Positions 15,825 through 22,226 of a stretch of DNA of 22,226 bases are shown here, piece after piece; positions within the stretch are counted from its first letter, which is position 1; every line of letters starts with the position of its first letter. Under the pieces are notes generated by a model. The model did not search any database. It had not been told where the DNA came from and saw only the letters and a list, made by a program, of their open reading frames with translations. The position numbers were made by a program, and so were the translations under genes. The stretch comes from Deltaproteobacteria bacterium (GTDB lineage Bacteria > Desulfobacterota > Desulfobaccia > Desulfobaccales > 0-14-0-80-60-11): positions 445 through 22,670 of the forward strand of contig JAMCQY010000265.1 in assembly GCA_023381945.1 (NCBI GenBank), read 5' to 3'.

Positions 15825-16709
15825 ATGCAATTACAAAAGAAACTGGCTTCCGGAGAATTTGTCGTGCTGGCGGAGATGGAGCCGCCCAAGGGGACCGATG
15901 TCGCCGCCATGGTGGCCAATGCCGGCAGTGTCAAGCGTCAGGTGGATGCCTTTGTCATCCCAGAGATGAGCAATGCGGTCATGAAGATGAGTTCTCTGGG
16001 CGGCGCCCTGCTGTTGCAGAGCAAAGGTTTGGAAACGGTGATGCAATGTTGCTGCCGGGACCGCAACCGCCTGGCCCTGCAGGCCGACTTGCTGGCCGCC
16101 CAGGCGTTGGGGGTGCCCAACATTATGGCGGTCTCGGGTGAGGAGATCACTTTTGGTGACCACCACGAGGCCCGGGCGGTCAATGATCTCAGTCTGCTGC
16201 AACTGCTCGGCGCCATCCAAACCATGCAGACGGGGCGGGACTTGGCCGGGGTGGATCTCCAGGGGGCGCCACGCTTTTTTGTGGGCGCCACCGTGAAGAT
16301 TCCCGCGAGCGATGCGGCCCTGTTGGATGAGGTGGCGGAACTGGATAAAAAGATCGCCGCGGGGGCCTCTTTTTTCATCACTCCGCCGGTTTACGATGTA
16401 GCGCCTTTGGCCAAATTCACCGGCTATTTGAAGGGCCGGAACGCTGCCATCATCCCCACCGTTCTGCTCCTCAAGTCCGTGGGCATGGCCCGCTATATTA
16501 ACCGGCATCTGGAACCCAAGATACCGGAAGAGTTCATCACCCGGATTCAAAAGGCACCGGACCGGGTGCGGGAATGCGTGCAGATCGCCGCGGAAATTAT
16601 TATAGCGCTGAAGGACAAGGGTTTTAACGGAGTGAACATCTCCACCATCGGCTGGGAGGACAAGCTGCCGGCTATCCTGGCTGCGGCCAAGTTGGAGTTT
16701 GGGGTTTAG
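15825..16709 (+). CDS. Methylenetetrahydrofolate reductase-like protein (first paralogue)
   Basis: A 294-residue MTHFR-family TIM barrel. It would reduce methylene-THF to methyl-THF or run the reverse reaction, with FAD. The N-terminal LAEMEPPKG keeps the acidic residue and the PP of the family's EFFPP-type motif. CRDRNRLALQADLLAAQALGVPNIMAVSGEE matches the folate/FAD-binding segment, and FFITPPVYDV the C-terminal strand. The start at 15825 has a GAGGGGAG ribosome site. It is shorter than the second MetF in this cluster and clearly diverged from it. It also has three adjacent cysteines (Cys75-77) just before RDRNR. It is followed by hdrA after 33 bases. It could serve a different substrate or electron donor. 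Confidence 0.82.
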   Translation: MQLQKKLASGEFVVLAEMEPPKGTDVAAMVANAGSVKRQVDAFVIPEMSNAVMKMSSLGGALLLQSKGLETVMQCCCRDRNRLALQADLLAAQALGVPNIMAVSGEEITFGDHHEARAVNDLSLLQLLGAIQTMQTGRDLAGVDLQGAPRFFVGATVKIPASDAALLDEVAELDKKIAAGASFFITPPVYDVAPLAKFTGYLKGRNAAIIPTVLLLKSVGMARYINRHLEPKIPEEFITRIQKAPDRVRECVQIAAEIIIALKDKGFNGVNISTIGWEDKLPAILAAAKLEFGV

Positions 16710-16742
16710 CGTCCACTGTCGCAAACCTTCAAGGACCAGATT

Positions 16743-19700
16743 ATGCCCAAAAAGAAAGATCCAATGGTGAAGGAAGAGTCCCGGAGCGGCAACATCGGCT
16801 CCGTGATGTTGGTGGGTGGAGGGATTGCCGGCATCCAGGCTTCCCTGGATTTGGCCAATTCCGGCTTTTTTGTCCATTTGGTGGAGTCCAAGCCCGGCAT
16901 CGGCGGGACCATGGCCCAGTTGGACAAGACCTTTCCCACCAATGACTGCTCCATGTGCATTCTCTCTCCCAAGCTGGTGGAATGCGGGCGGCATCTCAAC
17001 ATCGAGATCCTGGCCCCGGCCCGGGTGGAGTCCATCAGCGGCGAAGCAGGCCGCTTCACCGTCAAGGTGGCGCAGCCGGCCCGCTATATCGATATGAGCA
17101 AATGCATCGGCTGCGGCGTCTGCGCCGAGAAATGCCCCAAAAAGGTGCCGGACGAATTCAACCAGGGCCTGGGCAACCGCAAGGCGGCCTACGTCCTGTA
17201 TCCCCAGGTGGTGCCGCTGAAGTACGCCATCGACAAGGCCAATTGCCTCTATTTCAAGAAAGGCAAGTGCAAGGCCTGCGAGAAGTTCTGCCCGGCCGGT
17301 GCCGTGAACCTGGAGGAACAGGACAAGGAGCGGGAGATCGAGGTCGGGGCGGTGATCATGACTCCGGGGTTCCAGACCTTCGATCCAAGCAAATTCAAGT
17401 CTTATCACTATGCCAGCTTCCCCAACGTGGTCACTTCGCTGGAATTTGAGCGGATTTTGAGCGCCTCCGGCCCCTTCGGCGGCCACCTGGTGCGGCCCTC
17501 GGACCACCAGGAACCAAAGAAGATCGCCTGGCTCCAGTGCGTCGGCTCCCGGGACGTCAAATACCACTCCTACTGCTCGTCGGTCTGCTGCATGTACGCC
17601 ATTAAAGAAGCGGTGATCGCCAAGGAGCATTGCAAGGATTACGAACTGGATGCCGCCATCTTTTTCATGGACATGCGGACCTTCGGCAAGGAGTTCGAGC
17701 AGTATTACAACCGGGCCAAAGAGCAAGGTGTGCGTTTCATTCGCTCGCGGATCCATACCATCGACCCGGCCCCCAATGACAACCTGATCATTAGCTACAC
17801 GGATGAAAGCGGGGTCAAGCGCTCCGAAGAGTTCGACCTGGTGGTCCTGTCGGTGGCCATGGAGGTGAGCGAACCGGCCAAGCGCCTGGCCCAGACGCTG
17901 CAGGCGGACCTGAATCAGCACGACTTCGTCCAAACCCGACAGTTCGCGCCGGTGGTCTCTTCCCGGCCCGGAGTATACGTCTGCGGCGCCATGCAGGGCC
18001 CCAAGGACATTCCCGAGTCGGTCATGCAGGCCTCGGCGGCCGCGGGTGCGGTGAGCGCCGCCCTGGGCGATGCCCGCTGGACCCGCACCGCATCCAGGCA
18101 GGTTCCCGAAGCTAAGGAAATCAAGCCGGAGGATGCACCTCGCATCGGCGTCTTTGTTTGCAACTGCGGCATCAATATCGGTGGCATCGTCGATGTGCCT
18201 GGTTTGGCCGAATATGCCAAGACCCTGCCCAACGTGGTCTATGTGCAGGAAAATCTTTTCACCTGTTCCCAGGACACCCAGGTAACCATGGCCAAACTCA
18301 TCGAAGAGCACCAGCTCAACCGGGTGGTGGTGGCAGCCTGCACACCGATCACGCATGAGGCCCTGTTCCGGGAGACTTTGATCGACGCCGGGCTGAATAA
18401 ATACCTCTTCGAGATGGCCAATATCCGCAACCAGGACTCCTGGGTGCACATGCAGGAACCGGAGAAGGCCACGGAAAAAGCCAAAGACCTGGTGCGCATG
18501 GCGGTGGCCCGGGCCTCGCTGCTCAAGCCCCTGATGGAAAAGCCCCTGACCATCAACCAGCGGGCTCTGGTGATTGGCGGCGGTGTGGCGGGACTGAACG
18601 CCGCCCTCAACCTGGCGGACCAGGGGTTCGAAACCGTCATCCTGGAAAAGGAAGATCGGTTGGGCGGCAACGCCTGGAACATCCACCACACCCTCGAAGG
18701 CTCGGAAGTGGCGCCTTACCTCGACAACCTGATCAATCTGGTAAAAACCCATGACAGGATCCAGGTGCTCACCGGAGCCCTGGTGGTAGGGTTCAAAGGC
18801 TACAAAGGCAACTTCACCACGGAGGTGCTGGTGGGGCCCGGCATGTACGAACGCAAGATCGACCACGGCGTCACCGTGGTGGCCACCGGGGCCCATGAGT
18901 ACCAGCCCAAGGAGTTCCTCTACGGCCAGCATCATCGCATAATGACTCAGTTGGAGTTGGGCCGGTTCCTCCACGAGAAACCGGCGGAAGCAGCCGGCTG
19001 GGGCCGGGTGGCCTTCATCCAGTGCGTGGGCTCCCGCAACGAGGAGAACCCCAACTGCAGCCGCATCTGCTGCCAGGGCGCGGTAAAATACGCCCTGCAA
19101 TTGAAAAAGAACAATCCGGAGACCGAAGTGCTCATCCTTTACCGGGATATGCGCACCTACGGCTTGATGGAAGACTACTACAAGGAGGCCCGGGACCACG
19201 GGGTGCTCTTCGCCCGTTTCGACCCGGAGTGTCTGCCGGAGGTCAAGAATGAAAACGGTGATTTAAGCATCACCTTCATCGACCACGTCCTGGAACGGCC
19301 GGTAAGCCTGCCGGTGGATGCCGTGGTCCTGAGCGCCGGAGTCCGGCCTAATGATACCGAGGAACTGGCCTCGCTTTTGAAGATCCCCAGGAACGCCGCG
19401 GGATTCTTCATCGAGGCCCATGCCAAGCTGAGGCCGGTGGACTTCGCTTCGGAGGGCATTTTCCTCTGCGGCTTGGCCCACAATCCCAAGCTTATCACCG
19501 AGTCCATCGCCCAGGCCCAGGCTGCGGCCTCCCGGGCCGGGGCCTTCCTGGCGGACACCCGGCAGACCATCAGCGGCGTCACCGCCCATGTGTCGCCGGA
19601 GCGCTGCGCCGCCTGCCTGGTGTGCGTGCGCACCTGTCCGTACGGCGTGCCCCAGATCAATAAGGAGAACGTCTCGGAGATTAACGAGGCCCTGTGCCAG

Positions 19701-19799
19701 GGTTGCGGCACCTGCGCCTCGGAGTGTCCGGCCAAGGTGATCCAGGTGTCGCATTTTGAGGATGACCAACTGAGCGCCAAGATTAAGACGCTGTTTTGA
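16743..19799 (+). CDS. hdrA: Double HdrA-type iron-sulfur flavoprotein
   Basis: A 1018-residue protein with two HdrA-like halves. Residues 1 to about 450 form a QmoA-like FAD module: GGGIAG at 25-30, ferredoxin-type cysteines 121/124/127/131 and 176/179/183, and QCVGSRDVKYHSYCSSVCC at about 265-283. Residues 466-1018 form a classical HdrA: an N-terminal CNCG domain (about 470-600), a second FAD motif GGGVAG at 612-617, a second QCVGSR...CSRICC block (760-777), and two C-terminal [4Fe-4S] motifs (Cys955/958/961/965 and Cys985/988/991/995). HdrA flavins carry out electron bifurcation or confurcation, with ferredoxin on one branch. Here the partners should be MvhD and MetV/MetF. No hdrB or hdrC is in the window. 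It is probably cytoplasmic, with no signal peptide or membrane segment. Confidence 0.9.
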   Translation: MPKKKDPMVKEESRSGNIGSVMLVGGGIAGIQASLDLANSGFFVHLVESKPGIGGTMAQLDKTFPTNDCSMCILSPKLVECGRHLNIEILAPARVESISGEAGRFTVKVAQPARYIDMSKCIGCGVCAEKCPKKVPDEFNQGLGNRKAAYVLYPQVVPLKYAIDKANCLYFKKGKCKACEKFCPAGAVNLEEQDKEREIEVGAVIMTPGFQTFDPSKFKSYHYASFPNVVTSLEFERILSASGPFGGHLVRPSDHQEPKKIAWLQCVGSRDVKYHSYCSSVCCMYAIKEAVIAKEHCKDYELDAAIFFMDMRTFGKEFEQYYNRAKEQGVRFIRSRIHTIDPAPNDNLIISYTDESGVKRSEEFDLVVLSVAMEVSEPAKRLAQTLQADLNQHDFVQTRQFAPVVSSRPGVYVCGAMQGPKDIPESVMQASAAAGAVSAALGDARWTRTASRQVPEAKEIKPEDAPRIGVFVCNCGINIGGIVDVPGLAEYAKTLPNVVYVQENLFTCSQDTQVTMAKLIEEHQLNRVVVAACTPITHEALFRETLIDAGLNKYLFEMANIRNQDSWVHMQEPEKATEKAKDLVRMAVARASLLKPLMEKPLTINQRALVIGGGVAGLNAALNLADQGFETVILEKEDRLGGNAWNIHHTLEGSEVAPYLDNLINLVKTHDRIQVLTGALVVGFKGYKGNFTTEVLVGPGMYERKIDHGVTVVATGAHEYQPKEFLYGQHHRIMTQLELGRFLHEKPAEAAGWGRVAFIQCVGSRNEENPNCSRICCQGAVKYALQLKKNNPETEVLILYRDMRTYGLMEDYYKEARDHGVLFARFDPECLPEVKNENGDLSITFIDHVLERPVSLPVDAVVLSAGVRPNDTEELASLLKIPRNAAGFFIEAHAKLRPVDFASEGIFLCGLAHNPKLITESIAQAQAAASRAGAFLADTRQTISGVTAHVSPERCAACLVCVRTCPYGVPQINKENVSEINEALCQGCGTCASECPAKVIQVSHFEDDQLSAKIKTLF

Positions 19800-19802
19800 G
19801 TT

Positions 19803-19860
19803 GTAGGGGCGGACCCGCGTGTCCGCCCAAATAAGGGCGCACACATGGGTGCGCCCCTAC
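19803..19860. repeat. REP-like double hairpin inside the operon, between hdrA and mvhD
   Basis: The outer arms GTAGGGGC (19803-19810) and GCCCCTAC (19853-19860) enclose hairpins GGGCGGAC/GTCCGCCC (19807-19828) and GGGCGCAC/GTGCGCCC (19835-19856). The second matches the 4141-4193 element closely. It starts 3 bases after the hdrA stop and ends 21 bases before the mvhD start. Confidence 0.75.
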
Positions 19861-19881
19861 GATAACCCTAAAGGAGCCCCC

Positions 19882-20343
19882 ATGATGGAACCGTTTGAGC
19901 CGAAAATCGTCGGGTTCTGTTGCCACTACTGAGCGTATTCCGCCGCGGACCTGGCAGGTTCGATGCGACTGCAATACCCGCCCAACGTGCGGATCATCGA
20001 GGTCCCGTGCACCGGCAAGGTGGACCTTATCCACATCCTTCAGGCTTTTGAATACGGGGCCGACGGGGTCATCGTGGTGGGCTGCATGGAAGGCGATTGT
20101 CATTACCAGCGAGGCAATCTGTTCGCCAAGACCCGGGTGAAACGGGCTAAGGAAATCCTGGACAAGGTGGGCCTGGGGGGCGAGCGCGTGGGGATGTTCA
20201 ATCTCTCCTCCGGCATGGGGGGCAGGTTCGCCGAGATTGTCACGGAGATGACCAACAAAATCCTGGAACTGGGACCGAGCCCCATTCGAGGTGTGAAAGA
20301 AAAGGCTAAGGCAGCTTTCGCCGCCGGGGAGGTAACCACATGA
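19882..20343 (+). CDS. mvhD: MvhD/FlpD-type [2Fe-2S] subunit, predicted selenoprotein with in-frame TGA
   Basis: A 153-residue MvhD-family protein, if the TGA at 19930-19932 is read as selenocysteine (residue 17). Translation from ATG 19882 gives MMEPFEPKIVGFCCHY, then TGA, then AYSAADLAGSMRLQYPPNVRI. The aligned family motif is C-x-x-C/U near GADLAG, where VhuD-type proteins carry Cys or Sec. The other conserved cysteines follow (VPCTGKVD, VVGCMEGDCHYQRGN). The ribosome site AAAGGAG precedes the ATG, and the reading frame is intact on both sides, so a plain nonsense mutation is unlikely. Without read-through, only a truncated form from the ATG at 19963 would be seen. MvhD links an electron-donating partner to HdrA. 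Its stop overlaps the metV start (ATGA). Confidence 0.9.
19944..19967 (+). promoter_or_regulatory. Predicted bacterial SECIS hairpin in mvhD
   Basis: Just after the in-frame TGA, GACCT (19948-19952) pairs with AGGTT (19956-19960; one G-U pair at its base) around a three-base loop GGC (19953-19955). An outer CGC/GCG pair, at about 19944-19946 and 19965-19967, extends the helix. The loop starts 21 bases after the TGA and begins with G. These features fit bacterial SECIS rules as remembered: loop 16-37 bases downstream, with a G in the first two loop positions. Confidence 0.6.
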
Positions 20344-21008
20344 TCAAGGCAAAACCCAAGCCGTTGGAAGAGATTATCGACAATGTCAAGGATTTCCAGA
20401 GGTTGCTCATTGCCGGCTGCGACGGCTGCGTCACCGTCTGCGAGGCCGGCGGCCTCAAAGAGGCGAAGATTCTGGCCGCGGCCCTAAGGCTCTACTTCAC
20501 CCAGGCGGGCAAACAGGTCCAGGTGGATGAAACCAGCCTCACCCGCCAATGCGAAAAGGAGTACCTGGCGCAGCTCAGCGACCGCATGGACGGCTACGAC
20601 GCCGCGGTCTCCCTGGCTTGCGGCTGCGGCATCCAGTACCTGGCGGAGATGTACAACAACAAGCTCGTCTTCCCCGGGGTGGACACCTGTTTTATGGGGG
20701 TCAACGAGGAGCGGGGGCTCTACTCCGAGCGCTGCGCGGCCTGCGGCCGCTGCATCCTGGCCGAGACCGGCGGCATCTGCCCCATCGCCCGCTGCTCCAA
20801 GCGCATGCTTAACGGCCCCTGCGGCGGCTCCGACAAAGGCAAGTGCGAAGTCAACCCGGAGATTCCCTGCGGCTGGGAGCTGATTTACGAACGCCTCAAG
20901 ACCCTGGGGCAACTGGACCGCTTCGAAAGGCCGGTGGTGCCCAAAGACTGGACCACTTCCCGGGATGGCGGACCCCGCAAGATTGTCAGAGAGGACTTAC
21001 GGATATGA
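20340..21008 (+). CDS. metV: Methylenetetrahydrofolate reductase C-terminal (zinc/iron-sulfur) subunit MetV
   Basis: A 222-residue MetV protein (MTHFR_C family). It forms a heteromer with MetF and links it to the HdrA/MvhD electron-transfer module. Conserved features are AGCDGCVTVCEAGG (about 25-38), the SLACGCGIQYLAE segment, and a C-terminal cysteine-rich block CAACGRCILAETGG, CPIARCSKRMLNGPCGGS, which would hold an iron-sulfur or zinc site. The end of the sequence, EIPCGWELIYERL, is also typical. The start overlaps the mvhD stop by ATGA, and its own stop overlaps the second metF by ATGA. This arrangement points to translational coupling of three subunits. Confidence 0.92.
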   Translation: MIKAKPKPLEEIIDNVKDFQRLLIAGCDGCVTVCEAGGLKEAKILAAALRLYFTQAGKQVQVDETSLTRQCEKEYLAQLSDRMDGYDAAVSLACGCGIQYLAEMYNNKLVFPGVDTCFMGVNEERGLYSERCAACGRCILAETGGICPIARCSKRMLNGPCGGSDKGKCEVNPEIPCGWELIYERLKTLGQLDRFERPVVPKDWTTSRDGGPRKIVREDLRI

Positions 21009-21934
21009 GCGAGACGACTCCCAGCAAACTCCAGAAAATTATCGCCTCCGGTCAGGTGGCCGTCACCTCCGAAGTGGGTCCGCCCCGCAATGCCGACGGC
21101 GCGGTGATCGAACATAAGGCCAAGCTGATCAAAGACCACGTGGACGCCATCAACGTCACTGACAACCAGACTTCAGTGTGCCGCATGTGCTCCCTGGCCT
21201 GCTGCATTCGCATCAAGCTCATGGGGCTGGAGCCCATCCTGCAGATGACCACCCGGGACCGTAACCGCATCGCCTTGCAGAGCGATATCCTGGGGGCGGC
21301 AAGCTTCGGGATCAACAATATCCTCTGCCTGACCGGCGACCACCAGCACTTCGGCGACCACGCCACCTGCGCCAATGTCTTTGACCTGGATTCGACGCAG
21401 CTGGCCATGGCGGTGAAGATGATGCGGGATGAAGGCAAGATGCTCGGCGGTTTTGAATTCCAGGTGAAGCCCCAGATGTTCATCGGCGCCGCCGTCAACC
21501 CCTTCGCCGGTCCCAACGTCTACATGCGGGCGGTCCGCATGGGCAAGAAGGCCGCGGCGGGGGTGCAATTCGTCCAGACCCAGTGCATCTATAACCTGGA
21601 CAAATTCAAGGAGTTCATGAAAATCGCCGCGGACAAGGGCCTGACGGAAAAAGTGGCCGTCCTGGCGGGCATTACCCCCATGAAAAACGTGGGCATGGCC
21701 AAGTATATGCAAAAACGGGTGCCGGGCATGGATGTTCCCGATGAGATCGTCAAGCGCATCGGTGGCGTGCCCAAGGAGAAGCAGGCAGCGGAAGGCATCA
21801 ACCTGGCCGTCGAGCAGATCGAGGAACTCAAGAGCGTCCCGGGAGTCAAGGGCTTCCACCTTATGGCCATCGAATGGGAGGAGAAGGTCCCGGAAATCGT
21901 GGAGCGGGCTGGTCTGTATCCCCGGCCGCAGTAG
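21005..21934 (+). CDS. metF: Methylenetetrahydrofolate reductase (MetF, second paralogue)
   Basis: A 309-residue MTHFR-family TIM barrel, immediately coupled to metV. It keeps TSEVGPPRN at the N-terminus, VTDNQTS, TTRDRNRIALQSDILGAASFGINNILCLTGD, and FVQTQCIYNLDKF. The segment after NQTS reads CRMCSLACCIRIKL, four cysteines (about 59, 62, 66 and 67) where the upstream paralogue has MKMSSLGGALLL and where many MetF proteins, as remembered, have serine and alanine. This may be lineage-specific metal or redox chemistry. Coupling to metV makes this the MetF of the complex. It would work in the methyl branch of the Wood-Ljungdahl pathway, in either direction. A 116-base gap and a possible hairpin separate it from the next regulator. 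Confidence 0.92.
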   Translation: MSETTPSKLQKIIASGQVAVTSEVGPPRNADGAVIEHKAKLIKDHVDAINVTDNQTSVCRMCSLACCIRIKLMGLEPILQMTTRDRNRIALQSDILGAASFGINNILCLTGDHQHFGDHATCANVFDLDSTQLAMAVKMMRDEGKMLGGFEFQVKPQMFIGAAVNPFAGPNVYMRAVRMGKKAAAGVQFVQTQCIYNLDKFKEFMKIAADKGLTEKVAVLAGITPMKNVGMAKYMQKRVPGMDVPDEIVKRIGGVPKEKQAAEGINLAVEQIEELKSVPGVKGFHLMAIEWEEKVPEIVERAGLYPRPQ

Positions 21935-21953
21935 AGAAACAGGGAATTTTTTT

Positions 21954-21972
21954 CCGGGTAAAATTTACCCGG
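21954..21972 (+). terminator. Hairpin downstream of metF2
   Basis: CCGGGTAAA (21954-21962) and TTTACCCGG (21964-21972) are perfectly complementary around one base, 20 bases after the metF stop. A T-run precedes rather than follows the stem, so it is not a textbook intrinsic terminator on plus. It may still mark the end of the cluster transcript. Confidence 0.4.
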
Positions 21973-22050
21973 CCCGAAAGTGCCTTGTAATTTACCATCT
22001 TAGTGACTAATAATTAGGGTAAGTAACGCCATCTAGAAAGGGGAGACCTC

Positions 22051-22226
22051 ATGTCTGGTAAATATGTGCTGATTGTGGACGACGATCCTGATCTGGTGGA
22101 AACTGTGGCGATGATGCTGGAGAGCAAGGGCTTCGAGGTCGGCAAGGCCTATGACGGCATTGAGGGCGAGGCGGCCATCAAGCAACGCCGGCCTGACGTG
22201 TTGGTCCTGGACGTCATGATGCCCCG
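22051..22226 (+). CDS. Response regulator receiver protein, N-terminal part
   Basis: The first 58 codons are in the window and the gene continues past the right edge. The start ATG has a GGGGAG ribosome site 8 bases upstream. The sequence MSGKYVLIVDDDPDLVETVA holds the intact acidic pocket (Asp10-12), and Asp54 in LVLDVMMP is the phospho-acceptor. The output domain, if any, is outside the window. In contrast to the receiver at 15428, this one keeps canonical N-terminal active-site residues. It follows the metF stop by 116 bases. Confidence 0.88.
   Translation, partial: MSGKYVLIVDDDPDLVETVAMMLESKGFEVGKAYDGIEGEAAIKQRRPDVLVLDVMMP

Noticed and set aside
15831..19199. A 1122-codon open frame on the minus strand, antisense to metF1 and hdrA
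   Set aside because: It is a product of GC-rich codon bias opposite two clearly conserved genes. The translation has no recognisable domain and low-complexity His/Gly/Leu-rich content.
19930..19932. The TGA in mvhD as a nonsense mutation making a pseudogene
   Set aside because: It falls exactly at a conserved Cys/Sec position, flanking codons are conserved, a SECIS-like hairpin follows, and overlapping metV and metF are intact.

Overview
The window is a GC-rich bacterial chromosome segment. The best guess is an anaerobic deltaproteobacterium (Desulfobacterota, sulfate-reducer or syntroph type). This is inferred from a methylene-tetrahydrofolate reductase cluster of the MetF/MetV/HdrA/MvhD type, a predicted selenocysteine codon, a menaquinone methyltransferase, a sigma-54 type promoter and many REP-like palindromes between genes. 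No tRNA, rRNA, CRISPR or prophage was seen.

Left part (1-6160), almost all on the minus strand: the N-terminal part of a quinone oxidoreductase; a translationally coupled pair of methyltransferases (MenG/UbiE and a small class I enzyme); a coupled pair of DUF488 and an AlkA-type DNA glycosylase; a P-II protein; and a Rieske-FAD oxidoreductase. Middle part (6160-14870): a universal stress protein, GAPDH, a DUF2267 protein, a small membrane protein, a DUF72 protein and PolX, all on plus. Then come a REP-associated transposase (RAYT) bracketed by two identical inverted 25-base REP palindromes and a radical SAM protein on minus, and glutaminyl-tRNA synthetase on plus.

A 557-base gap (14871-15427) holds a run of REP-like hairpins, an AT-rich stretch, an exact FNR-type palindrome (15287-15300) and a strong sigma-54 -24/-12 match (15344-15360). 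Downstream, on plus, lie a degenerate receiver-domain protein, a first MetF-like protein, a 1018-residue double HdrA, MvhD, MetV and a second MetF. The last three overlap by ATGA junctions. A second response regulator runs off the right edge.

The main result is that mvhD is interrupted by an in-frame TGA at 19930-19932, at the position of a conserved [2Fe-2S]-ligand cysteine. A hairpin with bacterial SECIS geometry follows directly. The gene therefore reads as a selenoprotein of 153 residues (19882-20343), which ordinary gene calling would truncate or miss. The cluster looks like a flavin-based electron-bifurcating or confurcating methylene-THF reductase of the Wood-Ljungdahl pathway. It has a double HdrA, carries two metF paralogues, and lacks hdrB and hdrC in the window.
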